Part shown: one piece after another, positions 48,801 through 60,378 of the stretch
Layout: each line of letters begins with the position of its first letter
Numbering within the stretch: position 1 is the stretch's first letter
Assembly: GCA_028829895.1 (NCBI GenBank)
Contig: CM054177.1
Coordinates: 30,825,564 to 30,889,563 of the forward strand
DNA length: 64,000 nucleotides
Direction of reading: 5' to 3'
Source: Sinotaia quadrata
Taxonomy: Eukaryota > Mollusca > Gastropoda > Architaenioglossa > Viviparidae
Translations under genes and position numbers: made by a program
The notes under the pieces: generated by a model
Database searches by the model: none
Told to the model about the DNA's origin: nothing
The model's input: the letters and a program-made list of their open reading frames with translations, nothing else

Positions 48801-51800
48801 ATAGGGCACTCAATATGGCGACAAAGAAAGACACACTAGGAAATAAATCTGATTTCCTCCCTTCTATAACAGTTTCTTCTAGTCTCTCCAACTATCTGTT
48901 TCTTTGGGGTTTCAAACTACTTGTTTCTTCTGATGTTGAAAACAAACTACGTTCTCCCAAAAGAAAAATTCACAACGCAGACTGTCTGTTTCTCTCATAT
49001 TGAAAACAAATTCTCAACTCAACTCTTTCTTCCTCAAAAGTAAAATCTCCACTGCAAAATCTCCATTATTTTTTTTTCAAATCTCCACTGCAAATTCTCA
49101 ATTGTCTTTCTTTCCTCAAAAATTAAATTTTGAACTGTCTACTCTCTTTCTACATTCACTTTTATCCCTGCTTCAAGTTCATAATCTTTTCACTTGTCTG
49201 AGGATTACGTGAAAAAATCTGCAGGTTGGCAATATTGCCATGCTACATAACTCCTGTCATGCAGAGCATATGATTCTAAAAAAAAAAATCCCTTTGTTCT
49301 TGTTATCTCAGGCATGTAGACAATACCTGTACCTCAGTGCATTTCAAATTCAACTATACAAAAATTACAAGTACTACATTTGGTAAAATATACCATACTG
49401 AACTTTAAATATTTCAGAAATAACAATTCTTCTTTATTTTTCTCCAGACTTCCACCGGGCGGTGCAGGCTATGGAATGTCTGGGACTGATTGCTGTCCTG
49501 ATGGGCCTGCTGCTTCTCATTCTCTATACCTTTGTGGACAGTTGTCGTCGTAGAGTGGCCATACTTAGCACCATCTTCTTTATTTTTGGCGCAGGTACGA
49601 CACTCTCCCTATACTGAATATGTAAAGCACAAGTACTGCAGTAATATATGTTTAATGTTTCTGGTGTAAATAAGATTATATGTACAATAGTACTCATGGT
49701 CTTATTGCTGTTCGTGTATGCATGTTAGTGCATGTATGCACTATAATTATTATACTCAAACGTAATTACTGAGTCATTAAAGTTTTTGTTAATTCATGTA
49801 CACAAGAATGCTTGCAAAAGCCTAGAATGTCACCGTGAGGTACTTTAAATTTTTATAATTACTGATGCATGACCGTATTTGTCTTTAGTTCATGCCCACA
49901 AGAATGATTTTAAAAGGCTTATTATATAAACCGAGGTTTAAAAAAAAATTAGAGAGAGAGAGAGAGAGAGAGATATGGCACCCATTACTATGAATTTAAT
50001 GTTTAATTTACTTATTCACAGTCTACATTGTATCCACGACTTTCCTAACATATAGGTCAAGTAGAATGCTGGTTAGTTATGTAGGGGCCTTTGTGGCCAG
50101 CCGCACTTTCCGGATATAACTTGTGTGCTAGGTGTGTGTGTGTGCGTGCGTGCGTGCATATGTGTTGGGTCGCATGCCAGGGCTTTTTATACTACTATTC
50201 ACTACTGGTGCACCACAGCCTGAGGTGCTCATCCTAGACACGCCTATCACCCACACGAGCTTTTAGACAAAACAGACACCCACTTCTGAGCTCTAGAAGA
50301 CGGTCAAAAAATAAAGAAAAATATTCCAAATATTCCATATTATTGGGATGATTCCTTTTCAGGATTGCCCAACTCATTCTGGCAAAAGCATGTAGTACAA
50401 GAGACGACTACACCCCTTTCAACAAAGTCCTTTAGAGGACTCACCTAATAGAAGAGTCCTCACTATTACCATAAAGGTAAACATCATGAAAGAACCTATC
50501 AACAAAGTCCTTTAGAGGACTCACCTAATAGAAGAGTCCTCACTATTACCATAAACATCATGAAAGAACCTATCAACAAAGTCCTTTAGAGGACTCACTT
50601 AATAGAAGAGTCCTCACTATTACCATAAAGGTAAACATCATGAAAGAACCTATCAACAAAGTCCTTTAGAGTCCTCACTATTACCATAAAGGTAAACATC
50701 ATGAAAGAACCTATCAACAAAGTCCTTTAGAGTCCTCACTATTACCATAAAGGTAAACATCATGAAAGAACCTATCAAGACAATGAAGAATTGAGAGTTC
50801 TACGAAAGCCAACTACCTGAACAACTAATCTACGATTACCCCTACCCAGAATTCACAAAGCCTTCTATACAGATAAATAAACAAAAAATTCTAACTTCCT
50901 ATAGCAGGGATGAAACATACATGGGTATAGGAGAAATCAACAAGGCTGTATTCACCAGATTCGGATATATGGAAGACAAGAAATGTCGGCCCTAGTACTA
51001 GAAGCCAGAAGGCAAAAACACAAAAACTCACATAGCACCTGAAACTAATGTGAGAAGGAATATAATACCTCAACACAATGGACAATCCCAGCCAAGAAAC
51101 AAACTTTTCACAGATAACTACTACTGAGAGAGTCGAAGCCTTTGCACAAACACCAACCAACACAACGACAGAAGTCAAAATTCAAGTCAGGCCAAAAGTG
51201 ATCCAAAAGATGTTCAGTATCACTACCGCTCAGACGGTCAAAAGTACTACAAAAGTACTTACTACAAAGCACCGCACCACCAATGACTAGCAAAACCAAA
51301 CTACAAAAAAGCCATCAGAAAAATGTTGGAAACAAAAGCATCTGAAATAGACATAGCATTGGAAAACTACACAAAGGCATTTGATCTTCCTGCACCTCTT
51401 TCGCTTATGACAGAATTGCCATATGCCCAAATGTCACCAGAAAAACTACTTCAGAGAACAAAACAGACAATCCTCAGAAAGCTACTTCAGAGAACAGAAC
51501 AGACAATCCTCAGAAAGCTAATTCAGAGAATAGAACAGACAATCCTCAGAAAGCTACTTTAAAGAACAGACAATCCTCAGAAAGCTACTTTAAAGAACAG
51601 ACAATCCTCAGAAAGCTACGTCAGAGAACAGAACAGACAATCATCAGAAAGATACAAGAAAAGCCCCACACACACACACACACACACAAACACACACAGC
51701 AAAAACCATCCTGAGACGGGAAAAAATAACAAAGTCCATGAAAAGCATCAATAGCAATCCAAACGTTACCATCGGGAAAACAGATGGAATCATTTCCCAC

Positions 51801-53556
51801 GGTGGGGATTCTAAAACCACCCTATCGCAGACATGATTCAGTTAATACTAGATCATCTGTATTGTCACCAATATCTGTTTGCAGACAAACCCTGGGAGAT
51901 GGGGGTGGGGGACCGGGTACAACATCAACAACAACAAAGGCAGCAACAACTAAAGTAAACAGATAACAAGACAATCGAAAAAATAAATCCACAGCAGCGA
52001 AATCGGCGACAGCTGGAAGCTGCTCTCTCTCCCCCTACAAATGCAAAATGTGTGTTGGGTCTTAACGAGCTGTGCTCTGCATGAGTTGAAATAAAAGACA
52101 ATGTAAAACAACTAAGCATGTTACTATCTCTGTTGCTTTGGTTGTCGTTCATCACTATTCTTCTTCTTATGACCCGATTTACCATTCTTGAATCATCACG
52201 CAAGCACACACACACAGACGTTCGCGCGCACATTTGCACGTGTCATAAGTGTAAATTACTAGAATGCAAATACTTGAGGCATCATGTTTGTACGTTGTTG
52301 TATACTGAGGCACTGTATATCTGCGTCTTTGATGTTAGTACAATAATGTGTAGATATTTTAGACATAATTGTACTTTTAGTTTAGTTATAAGCAGATATT
52401 TTAGATATACCGTTCGTCTTGTACTAAAAGAAGCACTAGAATGTAAATACTCGAGACACTAAATTTGTAAAGCTTTGTATTGTACTAGGTAAATCACTGT
52501 GTATCCATGACTTTAATGTGACCTTTAGAAACACTATATCTGCATATTATTGTCTTGTACTAATGAGACACTGTGTATCCATGCCTTTAATTTAAAGTAC
52601 ACTAGAATATAACCTTTAGAAACACTATATCTGTGCATTATTTTCTTGTGCAAATGAGACACTATATCTATATATCCATGCCAGAGTTTTGTACTCAGTG
52701 AAGCACTATACATTTATATCTGCGTCTTTGTGCTAGGCTGCACTAAACTCCGTAAAGCCATTTTTAATAAATATCTGAGTGGAAGTCAGAGTAGGTGGAT
52801 GCACAGTACCCGACTGACTTCAATCATTAATGTCTGCACCTTACCGAACGGTTTGTTTCTTGAAGGCCTATACCCAATCATTTTTGTTCGATGAGCGTTC
52901 GTGTCGGACATGTTCACAGTTGAGAACTGAAATATATAAATTTAGTTTTAATGGGCATACGAATTCTATACAACTACATAAACTTCGAACTGCGATCAAT
53001 ACATATTCCAATTTCTAGTCTGTGCGAACTTGAGATTATATATTAGTTTGTTAGTGTTTAATCGAGTAGGCCTAAGTAACTTAATACTATTGAGTTTATT
53101 AATGTTTAAAGATTTTGGCTAAATATAACCTGAAACTGTTTATTTAGCTAATGTTTCATTTCAAACAAAAGACAAGTTAGTTAATTAATGCTTAAATACA
53201 TTTCATTGGAAACTCTTTATAGTTAATTGATGATTACAATTTATCTGAACGTTTTGTTGCACATACTTTACTATGTTCCAGACTGAGACTTACTGAAATT
53301 GAGATTATTCGTTATTAAGTAATGTTTACATTTGTACATAAATAAAGATTGTTTAGTGAATGAATGTACACGCTTATCTCATCTTACTTCATGGTTTGTT
53401 GCAGTTTTCTGCATGTTGATTGGCATAATTATTTTCGCTATAAAGTACGAAGAGAGGTCGTGGGAGATTGGCTGGTCAATGGGCATCGCCATCGCGGGAA
53501 CCGTCTTGACTTTTATTGCCGGTATCATGTGTGTCATGCAGATTATGACACGATAA
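45635..53556 (+). CDS. Claudin/PMP22-family four-pass membrane protein
   Basis: 174 residues from exons 45635-45860, 49448-49594 and 53405-53556 (GT-AG, phases 1 and 1, TAA stop). Four hydrophobic segments: about 10-30 (LKIALVSLSLGTVLFIIGFA), 78-103 (AMECLGLIAVLMGLLLLILY), 110-137 (AILSTIFFIFGAVFCMLIGI), and 149-170 (GIAIAGTVLTFIAGIMCVMQ). The first extracellular loop carries the claudin signature W..GLW..C...C (W35, GIGLWKSWHC, TWTVC). Invertebrate claudin-like proteins act in septate junctions or as membrane adaptors; the substrate or partner cannot be read here. The tail (MQIMTR) has no obvious PDZ-binding end. The ATG at 45635 is chosen because upstream sequence in frame has no other ATG. 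Introns 1 and 2 (3.6 and 3.8 kb) are filled with minisatellites. Confidence 0.88.
45861..46064 (+). repeat. 51-bp x 4 tandem repeat carrying copies of the exon 1 splice donor
   Basis: Units start at 45861, 45912, 45963 and 46014 with GTAAACTTTTATTTGTAGCA and end AGTACTGTAAG. Units 1, 2 and 4 keep AAG/GTAAAC; unit 3 has GCAAAC. Reading through unit 1 meets a TAA at 45896-45898. Confidence 0.92.
46240..46575. repeat. Minisatellite, 35-38 bp, about 9 copies
   Basis: CCCTCATTTTAATCTTTGTA, TTTTTGGACTAAATAAG with small variants, in claudin-like intron 1. Confidence 0.92.
47205..48050. repeat. Minisatellite, about 52 bp, about 16 copies
   Basis: GCGTTACAGTCGCCTGATTA, GTATTATACCATTATTAGAC, GTGTAGAGTACT; several local sub-families with shared deletions. 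Confidence 0.92.
48285..48545. repeat. Minisatellite, about 45 bp, 6 copies
   Basis: CAATAGTTCTATGTCCAGGT, GAACGATTAGCTAGTCACCT, TGTAC. Confidence 0.9.
48546..49447. other. Rest of claudin-like intron 1
   Basis: C-rich run CCCCCCCCC near 48640 and a T/C-rich stretch 48850-49200. No additional exon found that would keep phase. Confidence 0.5.
49448..49594 (+). CDS. Claudin-like exon 2
   Basis: FHRAVQAMECLGLIAVLMGL to STIFFIFGA: membrane segment 2, a short basic loop (CRRRV), and the start of segment 3. TCTCCAG acceptor, GTACGA donor. Confidence 0.9.
49595..50414. other. Claudin-like intron 2, left part
   Basis: Holds a (GA)n run at 49951-49973 and a TG/CG alternating run near 50130-50165. 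Confidence 0.6.
50415..50775. repeat. Minisatellite, about 80 bp shortening to about 58 bp, 5 copies
   Basis: CCTATCAACAAAGTCCTTTA, GAGGACTCACCTAATAGAAG, AGTCCTCACTATTACCATAA, AGGTAAACATCATGAAAGAA. The last two copies share the same internal deletion between the two AGTCCT/GAGGACT motifs. Confidence 0.92.
50880..51655 (+). pseudogene. Degenerate reading frame of unknown origin with 12-residue repeats
   Basis: Protein-like but frame-broken sequence (for example ETYMGIGEINKAVFTRFGYM near 50920) leads to an open frame 51323-51562 beginning MLETKASEIDIALENYTKAF. From about 51460 a 36-bp tandem repeat gives in-frame KLLQRTEQTILR units, then decays. I recognise no family. It could be a fragment of an old mobile element. 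Confidence 0.3.
51656..53404. other. Claudin-like intron 2, right part
   Basis: A CA-rich run at 51667-51700, then at 52260-52700 very degenerate repeats around ACACTATATCTG and TGTATCCATGCCTTTAAT. No exon that fits the claudin-like frame. Confidence 0.5.
53405..53556 (+). CDS. Claudin-like exon 3
   Basis: FCMLIGIIIFAIKYEERSWE, then IGWSMGIAIAG...MQIMTR: rest of membrane segment 3, second loop, segment 4, stop. TTTGTTGCAG acceptor. Confidence 0.9.
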
Positions 53557-54454
53557 AGCATCGTTTTCTATCCCATTTAAAGTTACCCTGTGTGTTATGC
53601 AAATTATGACATGAGAAAATATAAATGACTCTCATTTTCTTCGCATTTAAAACCGTTTTCAATTTATAGTTGTTGTAAAACAGGCCATACCGCTTTATTT
53701 ATTATTAGAAAGATAATTATGTGTATAAATATAGATACTGTGTTTCGAAAGATTTTGCAAATCTGTTATGTTATGAAAGCTTTGTTAAATTATAAGATGA
53801 TTTGTTATGTTTTATTATTTTATTTTTACATTAATGTTTTTTGTTATGTTACTTTTGCTTATTGTGCTAGTCAAGTTCCTGGTTCAGTAGTTATTCAAAA
53901 ATATTGTGATGGATTATATTGTTTCACAACATATTATTTATGTCAAATACCTATTTTCGCTAATTTTAAAAAGCAAATTTCCAGCTGCCCTTTTGTTACC
54001 TGAAGGATACTAACTTTGGTCTTTAGTTATATTTCGTGACGAACAATTCAAGCTGTCCTTTTATCACCTAAAGAATACTAACATTGGCCTTTAGTCAGTA
54101 CTCAAATTTCGTGACAAACAGTTCATGTCTGGAAATATTTTTATGGCTTTATACATTGGTATTTTCCAAAATGGAATTACTGCTCAGAAAATGTAAAAGT
54201 GAAGGAGTTTCTTTGATGGAATTCTTTCTTTCCCCTCAGCTCACAAGATTAAAGACTTTAAATGACTTCGATCATTTTCAAAACCAAACCATAACAAATA
54301 GAAATAAAATATTAAAAACAACCAATAACAACAAATCATCACAACAGCAAGGATACTAATAAAATCAACAACACCAATTATACTACTACTGCCACTACTA
54401 AAGCTATGATTTGCTTGTGAAGCACAAGCCAAAACACACAAGAAAGAAAGTTAT
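53557..54454 (+). other. Claudin-like 3' UTR and flank
   Basis: Shortly after the stop (53590-53616) the sequence TGTGTTATGCAAATTATGAC repeats the last coding bases of exon 3 in diverged form. An AATAAA at 54455-54460 is a possible poly(A) signal. Confidence 0.4.
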
Positions 54455-54559
54455 AATAAAGAGCTCAGAATGTATTATTTAAACATACAATTAAATCATT
54501 TATTACAAAAGCAATTACAGATAAACGTAAATGTCATTTACATTTTAATGATGAATAGA

Positions 54560-55200
54560 TTTTATGCACTGAGAAGAAACACACACAAGCACACTCATAA
54601 TTAATAAAAATAAGTAGTAGATATCTTGTAAGTACTGTATAACTGAAAATAAATGTAAACATTGTACTATGAGCATACCAGATAACAAATGTAAAAAATT
54701 CTGCTGTAAGTATAACAGGCAAAAATATAAATACTGTAAGTATAATTAATTATGAATCCAAATTTTGTACCATAAGTATAACAGATAATGAATGTAAACA
54801 TTATCCTCTAACTGATTATACAAGTGCATATTGTACTAAAGAAAGAAAGAAATGTAAACAGTGTAATGATATAAATACACAAAATAATAAACACATACAA
54901 TGGGCTCTAGATATAACAAATAATACATGTAAACATTTTGCTGTAACAGATAATGAAAGTAAACACTGTGCTATAAGTATAATAGATAATTATATAATAA
55001 ATGTAAATACTCTACTATATAACATTTTAATAAAATAGAAAATAAATGTAAACATGCTTTAACAAATAGCACAAGTAAACATTGTACTGTAACAGAAAAT
55101 AAATTTAAACATTGTGTTATAATAATATAATCACTGTACTATAACAGATAAAAAATATAAATAATGTGCTATAAAGGATAATGAATGTAAACATTGAAAA
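54560..55200. repeat. Degenerate AT-rich repeat tract
   Basis: Many imperfect units around AATGTAAACATTGTACTATA, AGTATAACAGATAA, spaced irregularly. Confidence 0.65.
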
Positions 55201-56035
55201 CAGATTAAAAATAATTAATTATGTATTTGCTTGAGAAGAAAGACTACCAACAATAGTAACAGCTTTATATTGCCATTGATCAACACTGAAGTCTTTGTAT
55301 ATGTAAGAAAATTGCTTTAGACAAGAGATTAGAAGACCACAGCTGTTTTGGTGCTTTATACAAAATTATTGTATTGCTTTTTTTCCTTGAACTGACTTTA
55401 AAAAAAATCAATATTTCAATATTATCAGATTATTATGGCAGTATATAAACTTGACATATTTTACCTGCAGCTTTTGTGTATATTTTAATATTTGCTCATG
55501 AAAAGTGTGACAGATTTTGTTTTTGATTTGAAAATATCATATATTAACTGATTAGTTTGTTTTGGTATCTGTACATATATGCACAAGATGTGTATGTGAA
55601 ATGTATCAACTTCTTTACAAGTTGAAATATTTATTCATGAAAAGCAACTTTCTCCATAATATATATTTCTATATGTTTATAAAAAGCTGTCTAATTTTTG
55701 TTTTTCTTTTATGCTTCTTTAATTTTTGGTTTTTCTTTTACACTTAAAACTAATCCATTGAAAATTATTTTATTTGCATTAATATATACACTATATCATC
55801 TCAGCTTACTATTTTTGCTTGAGTGATATGCACTTAATCAGCTTGTTTGATAACTATACTTTTGATAGCATGTATCTTTTCAGGTGCTATTTTTGGTAAA
55901 TAAAAAATAAACGTTTTCAAATAGAATTTTGTTATTTTGTGAGCACTACTATTTTTGAATGAAATGCCTGAGCAATGATTGTTTTTGAATGAAGTGAACA
56001 GAATAAGCATTAATGAAGTGTGTAAAGGAATACTG
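55201..56035. other. AT-rich spacer
   Basis: No recognised feature. Confidence 0.5.
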
Positions 56036-56225
56036 ATTGCTTTTAGAATGAGCATTGAGTGGTCTTGACAAAGTAACAAAAATGAGCATTGAATGGTCTT
56101 GACAAAGTAACAAAAATGAGCATCGAATGGTCTTGAACAAAGTAACAAAAATTAGCATTGAATGGTCTTGAATAAAGTAACAAAAATTAGCATTGAATGG
56201 TCTTGACAAAGTAACAAAAATGATC
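56036..56225. repeat. Minisatellite, about 36 bp, 5 copies
   Basis: GAGCATTGAATGGTCTTGAC, AAAGTAACAAAAAT. Related, much decayed units with GAATGGTTTTGAATGATGTA continue to about 56985. Confidence 0.85.
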
Positions 56226-56859
56226 ATGAATAAACTGACATCAAATTTTATAAAAGAGAGCAATAAATGCTTTATAAATGAAATAACAAATTGAGCATCA
56301 AACTGTGCTTATTGAAGAAATAAAAATGAGCATTTAAAATGGTTATCAGTGAAGCAATAACAATGAGAATAAATGATTTTGAATGAAGAACAAATTGTTT
56401 TTAATGAAGAAATAAAATTGAGCAATGAATCATTTTGAATGATGTGAAAACTAAGCACTGAATGGTTTTAAATATTATAACCACAATGAACAAAATACAT
56501 GTATAGTATTGAATGACATGTCCTATGCTAAGCACTGATTGGTAATGAATGATGTAATCAAATAAACATTTATTATTTCTAAATGACATAAGAAAACTGA
56601 GCATTAATTAGTTATGAATGATGTAATCAAAATGAGAATAACTAGTACTGAATGACATGATGAAAATTAGTAATTAATGGTTTTGAAAGATGTAATCAAA
56701 TTGAAAATATCAGGTATTGAATGACAAAATCAAAATGCACACTGAATGGTTTTGAATGATTTAATGAAAATGAAAGTATCTGATATTGAATGACATAATG
56801 AAAATGAGCACTATATGGTTTTGCTATAATCAAACTGATAGAAACTGGTATTGAATATC

Positions 56860-56985
56860 ATAATCAAAATAAATACTGAATGGTTTTGAATGATGTAATT
56901 AAAATGACAATTGAATGGTTTTGAATGATGTAATTAAAATGACAATTGAATGGTTTTGAATGATGTAATCAAAATGACTAAACAA
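56860..56985. repeat. Minisatellite, about 32 bp, 3-4 copies
   Basis: TGAATGGTTTTGAATGATGT, AATTAAAATGACAAT; end of the decayed tract described for 56036-56225. Confidence 0.8.
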
Positions 56986-57185
56986 TGACACAATGTACAG
57001 TTTGACTAAGCAATGACACAATGTACAGTTTGACTAAGCAATGACACAATGTACAGTTTGACTAAGCAATGACACAATATACAGTTTGACTAAGCAATGA
57101 CACAATGTACAGTTTGACTAAGCAATGACACAATGTACAGTTTGACTAAGCAATGACACAATGTACAGTTTGACTAAACAATGAC
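56979..57185. repeat. 28-bp minisatellite, 7 copies
   Basis: CAATGACACAATGTACAGTT, TGACTAAG, nearly perfect; one copy has AATATAC. Confidence 0.95.
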
Positions 57186-59100
57186 ACAAACAAGAGATAA
57201 AATGAAATAGAGATGTCTCGAGAAACCTCATGAAAATGAACCCGGTCTGTGTATTCGCTCAAAGGCAGCACATTCTAGTTGGACAGATCCTGGTGAAAGA
57301 AATGAACTGTTGGGTTATATAATTCGTTTTCTGAATATTAAAAATGTGTGTCTGGTTGACGTAGGTAGCAGAAATATACATTTATAAGGAATAAAGGTTC
57401 CTGGCACGTTAAAGTTTTCGCTATGTGATAGATAACACTTTTATTAACACTGATATTTACTGTGTGATAGATAACACTTTTATTAATTATGTGCTAGGTA
57501 ACACTTTTATTAATATCTATATAACCTGCATACTCCGAGGCTCACTTGCATCTTATGGACATTAATTTCCCCAGGATCTCTATGAATTACGTAGCTTTTA
57601 CAAAATAAATTTCATTAGCAGACAGTTTTTATCTTATTTATTTTTAAAAGTACAATAGTGTTGAACTAGAGGCCGACATATATTTATTATTCTTGCTTTA
57701 ATATAGAAGCCAGTTATGGTTAATTAAAAATAGCCCTTTGTGACGCGTGTGGTGCGTTAATCTCTATAATGCGTTATTACTTATGAATTTGTTTATCACT
57801 AATAACCATAACCGTTTATCAGTGATTAAATTTAGGATTCGTTTCCTAACCTGAATTTCTCACTCACATATCACTATAAGCTTACACACCACAGGTACAT
57901 AACTTCTATTCGCAGGTGGAATTTCTTACTTAAGAAGTAATCTAAAATCACAACATTGATTAACTTTCATTTAAACCCCCATCCACCCACTATCTACTCC
58001 AGACATGCATCAATGCACGTGTAAGATGGAAATAACATAAAATAAAAGATTTATTATAAAAATAATATCTATCACAACAAATACAAAATAAGTTTGGAAA
58101 CAGTTCACGTATTTAAATGTCCGACATCTGATACTCTAATCTAGATAATCGATATTCTACAATGTCTGCATGAGGAACAATCTGTAACCAGAGTTCCGAT
58201 TTCTCATTAGATTGAGGAGAAGGAGAAATTAGTGTTAATATAGTAGACTTGATTCATAACCTGAACTGTAGATGCAGCGTCGTAGAGAAGATACGAAGAG
58301 ATACGTCGTCAACACAGCCGATGTTCCTTGCTTCTCGTTCCGCGGTCGGTTGAGCACAATGGAATTGTCTGGGACTCCAACGGCAATAGTGGTCGTTTCT
58401 CAGTTTCACACCACCCTGGGATTCTGTGATTGGTGGTTGATCGTAGTCAATAGGTTACCGACGCCTCCCCAAGATGTAACGCACGCCCTAGAATCTAGGC
58501 TGAACGTCGTTGTAGCAAGAATGACTGAAGGAAGCCTGAAGCCGGAATCTCATTGAAGATGGAAGATAGAAGTTTGAAGACTTGAAGGTTGAACCTTGAA
58601 GTTGGAGTTTGAACCTTGAACTCTGAAGGCATGCCCACTGCAATAACATGAGGGCGTAGTGTTTAGATACAATTCATAATTCTCCAATTCTTCTTCGCTC
58701 TCTCACCAATCATTCAACTTACATTTTATTTGAAAGAGAATTGTTTAGCTCCTTACATCCTTCATTCATCACTACATAATTTTCTAACATGAACTATACA
58801 TATTAATGAATCAAATAGAAATTCTAACATATATCAATCGAAATGCATGAACAATAATTTAACACAAATACCATTCTAAGTCCATTCATACATTATCGAC
58901 CAGACAACTTACCACTGCTAATGATCACCTTTAGAACCAGACTCCGAGAAATTGTCGCAAGTTTTTGCAACGAGGCTTTATGGAGTATTTATCAACTCAC
59001 GCTTCAATGGACGGGAATTGCTCATTACACATTTTTTACCACTGTTCGCAACTGTGCGGTATCCTAAATGTTTCTGACCAGGGACTGCCTTACTACAAAG
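57186..59100. other. Spacer without assigned genes
   Basis: Short threefold repeat near 57420-57510 (GTGATAGATAACACTTTTAT). The open frame at 58272-58556 ends in a GAAG-rich imperfect repeat (TTGAAGACTTGAAGGTTGAA) and has no recognisable family, so it is probably repeat-derived. Confidence 0.35.
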
Positions 59101-59745
59101 CAAGCCACTAGGACTCCTCCCCCCCTCCTCTCTCAGCTGTCTCCACTCTCGATTGCATTTAAGAGGACTAACCGGAAAGGCTCTCACTGTCCGCTTGTCA
59201 GTCAAAGCGCTGTTGCTCTACCAGGGGTCGGGAACCTATGGCTCGCGAGCCAGATGTGGCTCTATTGATGGCTGCATCTGGCTCGCAGACAAATGTTCGA
59301 TTATTAAAAACAATGTTTCTTTAGACTCCTTTCATCTACATATACTTGCATATCAATATTTCATTCTACAAATGAGCTAAAGTCTACTAAAGTCTCAAAG
59401 CCTGCATGAAGCTTAACCTCACCACATATCAACCAGACTACAGAGCCATCACCAAAGCCATGCAGCACCAAAAGTAGCACTAATGGTAAGAAATACTCAT
59501 TATTGATTAGCAACAGCATAACAATGTTATTAAAAAGAATTCAGAGACATAATTACTGTACTTTTAGTGTTGAAATTACACAAAATGCACACATTTACTT
59601 GAATTTTTAGTTTTAAACATAATGTATGGCTCTCACAGAATTACTTTTCAAAATATGTGGTGTCCATGGCTCTCTCAGACAAAAAGGTTCCCGATCCCGT
59701 TAGAGTCTAACGGGAGTCTAACCGCCTGACTAGGAACCCCCTTTC
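59101..59745 (-). repeat. Possible tRNA-derived SINE interrupted by the hAT element
   Basis: On the minus strand the right flank (59745-59701) contains TAGTCAGGCGGTTAGACTCC, and the left flank (59220-59150) contains GGTAGAGCAACAGCGCTTTG. These recall the A-box and D-arm region of a tRNA. No full cloverleaf or B-box can be assembled with confidence. Confidence 0.22.
59222..59700. mobile_element. Non-autonomous hAT-type element
   Basis: Begins CAGGGGTCGGGAACCTATGG, CTCGCGAGCC and ends GGCTCTCTCAGACAAAAAGG, TTCCCGATCCCG: imperfect inverted ends of about 14 bp (GGGTCGGGAACC against GGGATCGGGAACC). Inside, 59410-59470 reads KLNLTTYQPDYRAITKAMQH, similar to the C-terminus of ZBED5/GTF2IRD2-like hAT transposases. 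About 480 bp, so not autonomous. An 8-bp target duplication is not evident. Confidence 0.7.
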
Positions 59746-60115
59746 TGCAGGTACATAGTGTGAAAAATTAAATGTCTGTTAACGTTTAGGACTTAATTAG
59801 GTTGGGATGGTTCCCGAGCATCACACCTATTTTCATTTGTAGCAGGATTTTGACAAGTAAACATACAAAATAAGTTAATCACAGTTTTTATTATTATGTG
59901 TATCCAGATTTTTTTATAAGCATTCAAATATGAAAAATATTCAAACGCGCAGAATGGAACTTTCTTAGAGAAAAGTATAAAGCAGTTCACTTAGATAAAT
60001 GGAATAGGATTATGATTTATTGTGTACGCTATAGATTAAAAAATTATCGTCTGTTGCAGTCGATTTGAGAACAATATCATTTTGAAGGTCCAAAATATCG
60101 AGTTCCACTTCTTAC

Positions 60116-60145
60116 TTGAATGAGACTTGCAGTCGACGTCGCCAT
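60116..60145 (-). CDS. Possible first exon of an unknown gene (weak)
   Basis: ACAAAATGGCG followed by ten codons MATSTASLIQ and donor GTAAGA. The CCATTTTG also fits a YY1-type promoter site, and similar ATGGCGAC occurs in the piggyBac-derived elements. No downstream exon found. Confidence 0.15.
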
Positions 60146-60281
60146 TTTGTTACCTCTAGTAGGCAAGTAAAAGGATTCCCAAGTAAGGGAATTACAGATT
60201 CAGTGATGAACTATTATAATATCTTTTCAAACTGCAACTGGGGTCTATGAATGTAGCGAAGAGTTAAAATCACTCACATAC

Positions 60282-60378
60282 CATTTTCTTCATACTCTGG
60301 AAATGTACAAGAAACTTCGTCTTCATACGTCACTTCCACAAGATCAATAATATTTTGCTTTGAATGATTTGACAAAAC
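60282..60378 (-). CDS. Possible unassigned coding exon (weak)
   Basis: Between TACTTATTTTAG and GTATGT lies a 97-nt open stretch reading VLSNHSKQNIIDLVEVTYED and EVSCTFPEYEEN. Composition is protein-like and acidic, but I recognise no family and cannot attach neighbours in phase. Confidence 0.25.

Noticed and set aside
54560..55200. Possible AT-rich origin or matrix attachment region
   Set aside because: Only degenerate AT-rich repeats are visible; nothing specific supports such a role.
58272..58556. Open frame MQRRREDTKRYVVNTAD...
   Set aside because: No recognisable domain, ends in an imperfect GAAG-rich repeat, no splice or neighbour support; treated as repeat-derived.
59150..59225. tRNA gene on the minus strand
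   Set aside because: GGTAGAGCA is present but acceptor stem, T-arm and correct loop lengths are missing.
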